In this document: one piece after another, positions 1 to 7,363 of the stretch
Position numbering within the stretch: the stretch's first letter is position 1
Layout of the letters: every line of letters begins with the position of its first letter
NCBI GenBank assembly: GCA_903933475.1
Contig: CAIZKE010000040.1
Location: 1-10,330 of the forward strand
Length of the DNA stretch: 10,330 nucleotides
Source: an uncultured Alphaproteobacteria bacterium
GTDB taxonomy: Bacteria; Pseudomonadota; Alphaproteobacteria; Caulobacterales; Caulobacteraceae
Direction: 5' to 3'
The notes under the pieces: model-generated
What the model saw: only the letters and a program-made list of their open reading frames with translations
Told to the model about the DNA's origin: nothing
Database searches by the model: none
Position numbers and translations under genes: made by a program

Positions 1-2375
<2,375 letters not shown>

Positions 2376-2552
2376 GTCAGGGATCCTTCCTCTGTTCCGG
2401 ACTGCACACAAAACGAACCGGAGATCGCGCACCAACACGGGCGGACACACAGCGTTCGCCCCGGCGCCGCGAACGTCCTCCAGGACGGGTGCGACCGCGG
2501 GCGTCATAGACCTTCAGCGGGGCCGCGTCCATGCGCCGGCCGGGAGGAAGTG
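2376..2552. promoter_or_regulatory. Divergent intergenic region between acnA and ccmA
   Basis: These 177 bases separate two outward-facing genes, so promoters for both acnA (leftward) and the ccm cluster (rightward) are expected here by position. I could not pick out a convincing -35/-10 pair on either strand. The visible elements are the acnA Shine-Dalgarno (GAGGAAGGA, 2384-2392, read on the minus strand), the ccmA Shine-Dalgarno (GGGAGG, 2542-2547) and a 7-bp inverted repeat at 2453-2475. The promoter role is inferred from layout only. Confidence 0.5.
2453..2475. repeat. 7-bp inverted repeat between acnA and ccmA
   Basis: CGTTCGC (2453-2459) and GCGAACG (2469-2475) are perfect reverse complements around a 9-base spacer. 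The repeat lies about 80 bases from each of the two divergent start codons. It could be a binding site for a dimeric regulator or a hairpin in either leader transcript. In GC-rich DNA a 7-bp match can arise by chance, and no known operator consensus was recognised. Confidence 0.4.
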
Positions 2553-3155
2553 GTGACCCTGACCCTCAGCCTCGGGGACCTGTCCCTCTCCCGGGGCGGA
2601 CGGCGACTGTTTTCGGGCCTGCACCTGCGCCTGGAAGCCGGGCAGGCCTGCGCCCTGACGGGCCCCAACGGGTCGGGGAAGACCAGCCTGCTGAGGGCCG
2701 TGGCGGGCCTGGGCGAAGTGGACTCCGGGCAGATCGAATTCGGCGGGACCGACCCGGGGACGGCGCGCGCCTCGGGCCTGCACCTCCTCGGCCACCTCGA
2801 CGGCCTGAAGGCCTCGCGGACCGCCGGCGAGGAACTGGACTTCTGGACCCGCTGGCAGGGCGGGGGCCCCGAGGCGATGGAGGCGGCGGTCCTTCGCCTG
2901 GACCTGCTCCGGCTGCTGGACCTCGAGGTCCGGCGTCTGTCGGCGGGGCAGAGGCGCCGCCTGGCCCTCGCCCGCCTGCTGTCGTCGCCCCGGCCCCTCT
3001 GGCTGCTCGACGAGCCCCTCAGCCCCCTCGACGCCCACTGGCGGGCCCAGGTCCTCGACATCATGGCCGGACACCTGGCCGGGGGTGGCCTCATCCTGGC
3101 CGCGGTGCATGACCCCCTGCCGGTGGCCACCGTCGCCCTGGAGATCGCCCCGTGA
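2553..3155 (+). CDS. ccmA: Heme exporter ATP-binding protein CcmA
   Basis: CcmA is the cytoplasmic ABC ATPase of the CcmABCD complex, which uses ATP to release heme-loaded CcmE for cytochrome c maturation. The product is about 200 residues, the usual CcmA size. It has Walker A GPNGSGKT (about 37-44), the ABC signature LSAGQRRRLALAR (from about 129), Walker B LWLLDEP (about 149-155), the D-loop LD (about 159-160) and a switch histidine in AAVHDP (about 186). LSAGQ is typical of CcmA. The position usually held by the Q-loop glutamine (GHQ in E. coli) reads GHLDGLK. Two tandem GTG codons are possible starts. I prefer 2553 because GGGAGG at 2542-2547 lies five bases upstream, whereas it is too close to the GTG at 2550. 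The stop overlaps the ccmB start by four bases (GTGA), which suggests coupled translation. Confidence 0.95.
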   Translation: MTLTLSLGDLSLSRGGRRLFSGLHLRLEAGQACALTGPNGSGKTSLLRAVAGLGEVDSGQIEFGGTDPGTARASGLHLLGHLDGLKASRTAGEELDFWTRWQGGGPEAMEAAVLRLDLLRLLDLEVRRLSAGQRRRLALARLLSSPRPLWLLDEPLSPLDAHWRAQVLDIMAGHLAGGGLILAAVHDPLPVATVALEIAP

Positions 3156-3817
3156 ACCCCGCCCTCGGACTCCTGCGCCGGGAAATCGCCATCGCCTGGG
3201 GGCGAGGCGGCGGACTCATGGTGACGGGCGGCTTCTTCGCCGGGGCGACCCTGCTTCTGCCCCTCGCCTCGGGACCCGAGCCGGAGCGGCTGGCCCAGAT
3301 CGCGCCGGGTGCGGCCTGGACGGTCCTGGCCCTTTCCGCCCTCCTCGGCCTCGAGCGGCTGTTCGAGCGGGACTATGAGGACGGGGCCCTGGACCTGATG
3401 GCCCACGCCAGCCTGCCGCTGGAGTTCACCTGCGCCCTGAAGTGCCTCGGGCATTGGCTGGCCACGGGCGCACCCCTGGCGGTCCTGGCACCCCTGGCGG
3501 CGATCGCCCTGGGGGCCTCGCCGGCCCTGGCGCCCCTGCTGTTCGCCTGCGCCCTGGCGGGGGGGCTGGCCTTCGCCTTCACCGGCGGGATCGGGGCGGC
3601 CCTCAGCCTGGGCGCCCGGCGCGGCGGGCTGCTGACCGCCGTCATCGTCCTACCCCTCTTCGTGCCGCCGGTGATCTTCGGCGGCGGTGCCCTTCACGCC
3701 TTCGACTCGGGCCTGCCCTGGCGCGCCGGCTTCGCCCTGCTCGGGGCCTACGCCGCAGCAGCGGTCGCCGTGGGCCCCCTGGCCATGGCGGCGGCCTGCC
3801 GCAACGCCCTGTCCTGA
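3152..3817 (+). CDS. ccmB: Heme exporter membrane protein CcmB
   Basis: CcmB is the inner-membrane permease-like subunit of CcmABCD. The 221-residue length is normal for the family. The family motif ERLFERDYEDGALD lies at 68-81, after the second hydrophobic segment, and LPLFVPPVIFGGGAL lies further on. About six hydrophobic segments can be seen (roughly 22-40, 52-68, 98-120, 125-150, 158-178 and 190-214). The start is a GTG that overlaps the ccmA stop by four bases, so it is probably translated by coupling with ccmA. Eighty bases follow before the next start codon. This is the largest gap so far in the cluster and might allow separate expression of what follows. Confidence 0.95.
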   Translation: MNPALGLLRREIAIAWGRGGGLMVTGGFFAGATLLLPLASGPEPERLAQIAPGAAWTVLALSALLGLERLFERDYEDGALDLMAHASLPLEFTCALKCLGHWLATGAPLAVLAPLAAIALGASPALAPLLFACALAGGLAFAFTGGIGAALSLGARRGGLLTAVIVLPLFVPPVIFGGGALHAFDSGLPWRAGFALLGAYAAAAVAVGPLAMAAACRNALS

Positions 3818-3897
3818 GGCCCCCTGGCGAGGCCTGCGACGGAAACGGGGCAGACGCGCGTTCGTATTGGCAAGGGGTGCATCCAAGGAGCACAGAC

Positions 3898-4401
3898 ATG
3901 ACCCATTCCAAACTCAGAGCCGCCGGCGTTGCTGCGGTGATCGCCCTCGCCGCCGCCGGCGCGAGCTTCGCCCAGTCCCCGCCCCCAGGCGGCCCTGCGC
4001 CCGGCGCCATGCGGATGATGCGGCTGGAGGGACCCGGTCCCGAGGCCCGGGCCCAGCGCCTCCGCGACATCCTGCAGCTGACCCCCGCCCAGGAGCCAGC
4101 CCTGAAGGCCTTCCTCCTGGCCCAGAAGCCGCCTGGGCCGCCTGCGCCTCCCCAGGCGGGCGCCAAGGCCCTGACCACGCCTGAGCGTCTGGACCGGCAG
4201 CGGGCCCGCTTGGTGGAGCGCCTCGCGGCCTTCGACCAGCGCGCCGCAGCCAGCCGGACCTTCTACGCCCAGCTGACGCCTTCCCAGAAGAAGGCCTTCG
4301 ACGCCCTTCCCCAGGAGGGCGGCGGGCACCGGGAAATCCGCGTCGAGCGCCGGATGATGGGCCCCGGCGGCCCGCCCATGGAGCACGACCGTCCGGAATA
4401 G
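3898..4401 (+). CDS. Exported Spy/CpxP-like protein with LTxxQ motifs
   Basis: This is a predicted 167-residue periplasmic protein. Residues 1-25 form a signal peptide: a basic start (MTHSKLR), an Ala/Val-rich core, and likely cleavage after SFA at 25. The mature part has two LTxxQ motifs, LTPAQ (61-65) and LTPSQ (126-130), each in a helical charged segment. This is the hallmark of the Spy/CpxP/ZraP group of periplasmic chaperones and metal-stress proteins. Between them is a proline-rich linker (about 78-86). Met-rich patches flank the fold (MRMMR, 38-42; RRMMG, 151-155; PPMEH near the end). The ATG is chosen because AAGGAG (3885-3890) lies seven bases upstream and a signal peptide begins there; the frame stays open further upstream but lacks a comparable start. 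It sits between ccmB and ccmC in the same direction. A link to heme, thiol or metal handling is inference from position. The family call is moderately secure. Confidence 0.8.
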   Translation: MTHSKLRAAGVAAVIALAAAGASFAQSPPPGGPAPGAMRMMRLEGPGPEARAQRLRDILQLTPAQEPALKAFLLAQKPPGPPAPPQAGAKALTTPERLDRQRARLVERLAAFDQRAAASRTFYAQLTPSQKKAFDALPQEGGGHREIRVERRMMGPGGPPMEHDRPE

Positions 4402-4418
4402 CCCGCCGGAACCCTGCA

Positions 4419-4442
4419 CCGGCGGCTTTCCGTTGCCGCCGG
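4419..4442 (+). repeat. GC-rich hairpin just upstream of ccmC
   Basis: CCGGCGGC (4419-4426) and GCCGCCGG (4435-4442) form a perfect 8-bp stem with an 8-base loop (tttccgtt). It lies in the 67-base gap between the Spy-like gene and ccmC. No T-run follows, so it is not a canonical intrinsic terminator. An mRNA-stabilising or attenuating hairpin that sets the ratio of upstream to downstream products is possible but unproven. Confidence 0.5.
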
Positions 4443-4468
4443 CGCAGACCGGGGCTAAGGGGCGGGGC

Positions 4469-5194
4469 ATGACGCAGGCCCTCGCCTTCCTCTACAACCC
4501 GCACCGCTTCATGGCCTTCTCGGCCTGGGCCGCGCCGCTTCTCGGGGCCCTCGCCCTGGGCCTCGCCGCGGCAGGGCTCTGGCTGGGCTTCACCGCCCCC
4601 GAGGACTACCAGCAGGGCGATACCGTGAGGATCATGTTCATCCATGTCCCCGCGGCCTGGCTGGGCCTCTTTGTCTATCTCTGCATGGGCGGCGCCAGCT
4701 TCCTCTCGCTGGTGTTTCGCCAGGCCCTGGCCGACGCCGCCGCCCGCGCCGCGGCGCCCCTGGGGGCGGTCTTCACCGGCCTGGCCCTGGCCACCGGTTC
4801 GCTCTGGGGAAAGCCCATGTGGGGCACCTGGTGGGTCTGGGATGCGCGGCTGACCAGCGTCTTCGTCCTCTTCCTCTTCTACCTCGCCTACATGGCCCTT
4901 CGCGCCGCCATTGACGACGAGGCCAAGGGTGCCCGGGCGGCCGCCATCCTGGCCCTGGTGGGCCTGGTCAACGTGCCCGTGGTGCACTGGTCGGTGGAGT
5001 GGTGGAATACCCTGCACCAGGGCCGGACGGTCTTCGCGGCGGGCGGATCGCGGGCGGCGAGCGTCTTCCTGGTTCCCCTGTTCCTGATGAGCCTGTCCTA
5101 CATGGCCGGCTTCGGCTCGCTCTGGCTGGTGCGGATTCGCGGCGAGGTCTGGCGCCGCCGGGCCGCCGCCGCCGAGGCCCGGCTCGCGAGATGA
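4469..5194 (+). CDS. ccmC: Heme-handling membrane protein CcmC
   Basis: CcmC presents heme to the chaperone CcmE at the periplasmic face of the inner membrane. The 241-residue product is close to the E. coli length (245). It carries the tryptophan-rich WWD domain from W113 to D125 (WGKPMWGTWWVWD), followed by ARLTS. The two conserved heme-ligand histidines are H59 (IMFIHVPAAW) and H183 (NTLHQG), matching the known E. coli H60 and H184. About six membrane segments are visible. The ATG at 4469 is preferred because AAGGGG (4457-4462) lies six bases upstream. An in-frame TTG at 4433 would add twelve residues, lies inside a hairpin, and gives an atypical N-terminus. ccmD follows three bases after the stop. 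Confidence 0.96.
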   Translation: MTQALAFLYNPHRFMAFSAWAAPLLGALALGLAAAGLWLGFTAPEDYQQGDTVRIMFIHVPAAWLGLFVYLCMGGASFLSLVFRQALADAAARAAAPLGAVFTGLALATGSLWGKPMWGTWWVWDARLTSVFVLFLFYLAYMALRAAIDDEAKGARAAAILALVGLVNVPVVHWSVEWWNTLHQGRTVFAAGGSRAASVFLVPLFLMSLSYMAGFGSLWLVRIRGEVWRRRAAAAEARLAR

Positions 5195-5197
5195 CCC

Positions 5198-5377
5198 ATG
5201 CTTGACCTCGATCCTGGCGAATACGGCCTCTACATCTGGACGGCCTACGGCCTGAGCGCCGCGGGCCTGGCCTGGCTGGCGGCGTCCAGCCTGGCCTTTG
5301 CCCGGCGCTGGCGCCGTCGAGCGGAGTCCCTCGAGGCCCGGGCGGCGGTCGAGGACGGCGAAGGCGGGCGTCCGTGA
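5198..5377 (+). CDS. ccmD: Heme exporter small subunit CcmD
   Basis: CcmD is a single-pass membrane peptide that helps hold CcmABC and CcmE together and promotes release of holo-CcmE. The 59-residue product has the usual form: a short N-terminus with the YGLYIWTAYG segment (about 9-18), one membrane helix (about 17-35), then a basic cytoplasmic stretch (ARRWRRR, 35-41) and a charged tail. It starts at an ATG three bases after the ccmC stop. An overlapping ATG at 5191 gives only a four-residue frame. The stop overlaps the GTG start of ccmG by four bases. Identification rests on size, topology and position, since CcmD sequences are poorly conserved. Confidence 0.9.
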   Translation: MLDLDPGEYGLYIWTAYGLSAAGLAWLAASSLAFARRWRRRAESLEARAAVEDGEGGRP

Positions 5378-5889
5378 AGCGCCTGGCCGCCTTCGCCCCG
5401 GTGGTCGTCCTCCTGGCGCTCGGCCTGCTCTTCATACTGTTCGGGCTCCGGAACGACCCCAAGTTCCTGCCCAGGGCCCTTGTCGGAAAGCCGGTCCCGG
5501 AGGTGGTGCTCCCGACCCTGGCAGACGGCCTGCCCGACACCCTGTCGGACCCTGGCGGTCGGCCCTACCTGGTCAATGTCTTCGCCTCCTGGTGCGCGCC
5601 CTGCGAGATCGAAGCGCCGATCCTGGTGGGGCTGAAGGCCCGCGGCGTGCGCATTGTCGGAGTGGCCTACAAGGACGACCCGGAAAAGACCCGGGCCTTC
5701 CTCGGCAGGACGGGGGATCCCTACGACCGGATCCTCGTGGATCGGGAGGGACGGGCAGGAATCGAGCTGGGCGTCTCCGGCGTGCCTGAGACCTACCTTG
5801 TCGACGGCTCGGGCCGGATCCTCGACAAGATCTCCGCCCCCGTCACCGAAGCCGACGCCGCCCGCCTGCTGGCGCGTCTGGAGCGTTAA
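5374..5889 (+). CDS. ccmG: Thiol:disulfide interchange protein CcmG/DsbE
   Basis: This membrane-anchored periplasmic thioredoxin-like protein keeps the CXXCH cysteines of apocytochromes (or CcmH) reduced for heme attachment. The 171-residue product has one N-terminal anchor helix (about 7-25), which exposes the rest to the periplasm. The WCAPC active site has its cysteines at C74 and C77, and the cis-proline loop GVPET has P138, both typical of DsbE. The VGVAYKDDPE region (about 95-104) is also characteristic of CcmG. The GTG start overlaps the ccmD stop (GTGA). No good Shine-Dalgarno was noted, so coupling is likely. It is the last recognisable ccm gene here. Confidence 0.95.
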   Translation: MKRLAAFAPVVVLLALGLLFILFGLRNDPKFLPRALVGKPVPEVVLPTLADGLPDTLSDPGGRPYLVNVFASWCAPCEIEAPILVGLKARGVRIVGVAYKDDPEKTRAFLGRTGDPYDRILVDREGRAGIELGVSGVPETYLVDGSGRILDKISAPVTEADAARLLARLER

Positions 5890-5901
5890 CCTTTCCTGAA
5901 C
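5886..5901 (+). promoter_or_regulatory. CtrA-like motif upstream of the small ORF
   Basis: The bases read TTAA (5886-5889), seven bases, then TGAAC (5897-5901). The cell-cycle regulator CtrA of Caulobacter-type bacteria binds TTAA-N7-TTAAC, so this has one mismatch. It overlaps the ccmG stop codon and lies about 50 bases before the ATG at 5949. A second ATTAACC occurs at 5926-5932. The match is short and the host group is itself inferred, so the call is tentative. Confidence 0.2.
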
Positions 5902-5917
5902 CGGGCGCCTTGAGGGT

Positions 5918-5938
5918 CAGGGCTCATTAACCCTGTTT
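5918..5938 (+). terminator. Weak terminator candidate after ccmG
   Basis: CAGGG (5918-5922) and CCCTG (5931-5935) can pair in a 5-bp stem with an 8-base loop, followed by TTT (5936-5938). The stem is short and the T-run minimal, so it may end only part of the ccm transcript. Its position just after the last ccm gene is the main support. Confidence 0.25.
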
Positions 5939-5948
5939 CGAGGCCGCC

Positions 5949-6197
5949 ATGGTCACTCCAATGCGCGCTGGTGCGCCCACCTTCCCGACCGAAAGGCCCC
6001 TGCGTCTCCCCGAGGGTGCCCAGGCGCCCGTCCAGGGGCGCAAAGACCTGAGACCGGAGCCGGGTATCACCGTCCGCACCCCGGCGCAGGACCTGTCGAC
6101 AGCGACTTCGGGACAGGAGGTGAAGTCGGCGGCGGCGGACCCCGCCACGCCCGCGCGGATGCCCCGCCCAGGGTCACTCATCGACATCCGGGTCTAG
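5949..6197 (+). CDS. Hypothetical small proline-rich protein
   Basis: The predicted product is 82 residues, rich in Pro, Ala, Arg and Gly. It has no hydrophobic segment, signal peptide or cysteine, and looks largely disordered. It ends in PGSLIDIRV, the only stretch that looks structured. I do not recognise the family. Support for a real gene comes from an ATG with GAGG (5940-5943) five bases upstream, a frame that fills the gap between ccmG and the convergent operon, and an inverted repeat just after the stop. The codons keep the window's high third-position GC, though less strictly than the neighbours. A reverse-strand ORF over the same bases (5927-6187) is less likely because it has no sensible neighbour arrangement. 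A flagellar or cell-cycle role would be guesswork. Confidence 0.5.
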   Translation: MVTPMRAGAPTFPTERPLRLPEGAQAPVQGRKDLRPEPGITVRTPAQDLSTATSGQEVKSAAADPATPARMPRPGSLIDIRV

Positions 6198-6219
6198 GAC
6201 CTGTTTCGATCCGATGACC

Positions 6220-6239
6220 GGTTCCCAGTTATCGGAACC
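6220..6239. terminator. Inverted repeat between convergent genes
   Basis: GGTTCC (6220-6225) and GGAACC (6234-6239) are a perfect 6-bp inverted repeat with an 8-base loop. They lie in the 46-base gap between two convergent stop codons (6197 on plus, 6244 on minus). The place is right for a bidirectional terminator. There is no clear T-run on either side, so an intrinsic terminator is not proven. Confidence 0.4.
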
Positions 6240-6243
6240 AGAT

Positions 6244-6759
6244 CTAGGCTCCGGACTTCTTCGATTTCTTCTTTTTCTTCCCACCGGACTTGGCGGCAGG
6301 ATCCACCGCCGCGGTTTCCGGGGGTCCGGCGATCAGTCGTCCCAGGTCCTTGAGGAATCGGGCGCGCTTGTCCTTGGGCAGGCGGGCCAGCAGAGCCTGG
6401 TCCACTTCGGCCGCAGCAGGACGGGAGGCGTCGAGGCGTTCGCGTCCCGCCTCCGTCAAACGGACCTGTTTGGCGCGGGCGTCCGTGGTGGACCGGCTGC
6501 GCTCCAGAAGGCCCCGCTCGGCCAGCCGCGCGACAAGCTCGGCCAGGGTGGAGCGGTCCACTCCGGTGGCAGCGACCAGTTGGGACTGGGTGGCGCCATC
6601 TTCGGCTGCGACGGCTTCGAGGATCGCATGCTGGCGGGGAGTCAGGGCTCCCGGGCCGGCGATCCCGGCGTGTAGCTCGGCGGCGGTCTGCACGGCGCGG
6701 TGCAGCATCCGGCTGATGGAGGGCTCTGCCCCGTCTTCAGGGCTGGGTTTTCTCGACAT
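6244..6759 (-). CDS. MarR-family transcriptional regulator with lysine-rich tail
   Basis: This is a 171-residue predicted winged-helix DNA-binding protein. The core runs from about residue 39 (LTPRQHAILEAVA) through the helix-turn-helix (TQSQLVAATGVDRSTLAELVARL, about 57-79) to the wing with the family pattern DxR...LTxxGR (D93, R95, L101-R106). MarR proteins act as dimers, often sensing small phenolic ligands or oxidants; no sensing cysteine is present here. After the C-terminal dimerisation helices comes an unusual tail (about 151-171) with a run of five lysines, then two more. The start is supported by GGAG (6767-6770) seven bases upstream. It lies 13 bases after ispZ and is the last gene of the leftward operon. 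Its targets are unknown. Family call is secure, specific function is not. Confidence 0.9.
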   Translation of the reverse strand: MSRKPSPEDGAEPSISRMLHRAVQTAAELHAGIAGPGALTPRQHAILEAVAAEDGATQSQLVAATGVDRSTLAELVARLAERGLLERSRSTTDARAKQVRLTEAGRERLDASRPAAAEVDQALLARLPKDKRARFLKDLGRLIAGPPETAAVDPAAKSGGKKKKKSKKSGA

Positions 6760-6772
6760 GGCGGCGCTCCGT

Positions 6773-7360
6773 TTATTCCACCGGCGGGGGTGGTGTCTCC
6801 TCGGATTGGGCGTAACGCAGGATCAAGGGGGCCTGGGCCAGGCCGAATGCGACGTGGATAAGGCTCGATCCCGGAAAACGGAAGGCCAGCCAGACGCCCT
6901 CGGCCTGAGTCCGCCAGATGGCTTCATTCACCCCCGCCATGACAAGGAAAAAGACGCCATAGCGCAGGGTCAGGCGCCTCCAGCCCTCGTCGGGCAAGGG
7001 CAGGCTTGAGCCCAGCAGCATCTTCAGGAAGTTCCGCCCGGTCGCGAGGCCGCCCAGCAGCAGCCCGCCGAAGGCGAGGGAGGTCACCGTGGGCTTGACG
7101 TAGATGAACCGCGGATCATCGAAGATCAGGGTCAGGAGGCCGAAGACCAGGGCCAGGACCCCGGCGGCCAGGGGCATGGGGGCGATCCGCCGCTCGAGGA
7201 TGTAGCCGGTCACCAGGGCGATGGCCGCGCCAGCCACCAGGCCCCAGCTGGCCAGGACCATGTCCCGGGTGATGACGTAGCCGATGACCAGGCCCAGGGG
7301 CCAGCCGAAATCCACGAGGCTGGAGATCCAGCGCCGCGCGCCGCCTCTGCCTTCCGGCAT
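6773..7360 (-). CDS. ispZ: Inner-membrane-spanning protein YciB / intracellular septation protein A (IspZ)
   Basis: IspZ/YciB is an inner-membrane protein implicated in cell division and envelope integrity. Its biochemical activity is not established. The 195-residue product has about five hydrophobic segments (roughly 18-31, 35-55, 62-80, 92-106 and 132-148) and the family signatures FDDPRFIYVKPT (80-91), WRRLTLRYGVFF (127-138) and NEAIWR (145-150). The start ATG is three bases after the ftsY stop. GGAGG inside the end of ftsY lies about eight bases upstream. The proline-rich C-terminus (EETPPPPVE) is a small local feature. Neighbours ftsY and mtaB match the arrangement I expect in Caulobacter-type alphaproteobacteria. 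Confidence 0.93.
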   Translation of the reverse strand: MPEGRGGARRWISSLVDFGWPLGLVIGYVITRDMVLASWGLVAGAAIALVTGYILERRIAPMPLAAGVLALVFGLLTLIFDDPRFIYVKPTVTSLAFGGLLLGGLATGRNFLKMLLGSSLPLPDEGWRRLTLRYGVFFLVMAGVNEAIWRTQAEGVWLAFRFPGSSLIHVAFGLAQAPLILRYAQSEETPPPPVE

Positions 7361-7363
7361 GGC

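Noticed and set aside
2531..3112. ATG-started ORF overlapping ccmA in another frame
   Set aside because: It is out of frame with the ABC ATPase motifs, and its Pro/Arg/Gly-rich product is a typical frame shadow.
2504..3454. Reverse-strand ORF (316 codons) opposite ccmA and the start of ccmB
   Set aside because: It is a shadow frame of two genes with intact motifs and has no recognisable domain.
3817..3835. Small inverted repeat AGGCC/GGCCT after ccmB
   Set aside because: Only 5 bp in very GC-rich DNA, with no T-run. It is not enough for a terminator call.
4433..4468. In-frame TTG extension of ccmC
   Set aside because: The TTG lies within the hairpin at 4419-4442 and has no ribosome site. 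The ATG at 4469 has a good site and gives the normal CcmC N-terminus.
3914..5017. Long reverse-strand ORF (367 codons) over the Spy-like gene and ccmC
   Set aside because: It lies opposite clearly identified genes, is Arg/Gly/Pro-rich and shows no family motif. Long antisense frames are common in DNA this GC-rich.
5927..6187. Reverse-strand 86-codon ORF opposite the small hypothetical gene
   Set aside because: It has no recognisable motif and a less sensible layout. The plus frame has a better ribosome site, and its stop faces an inverted repeat between convergent genes.
6256..6283. A-rich lysine tract in marR as a possible programmed frameshift site
   Set aside because: The longest A-run is five, no classic slippery heptamer is present, and the stop follows within a few codons. 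A lysine-rich tail explains it.
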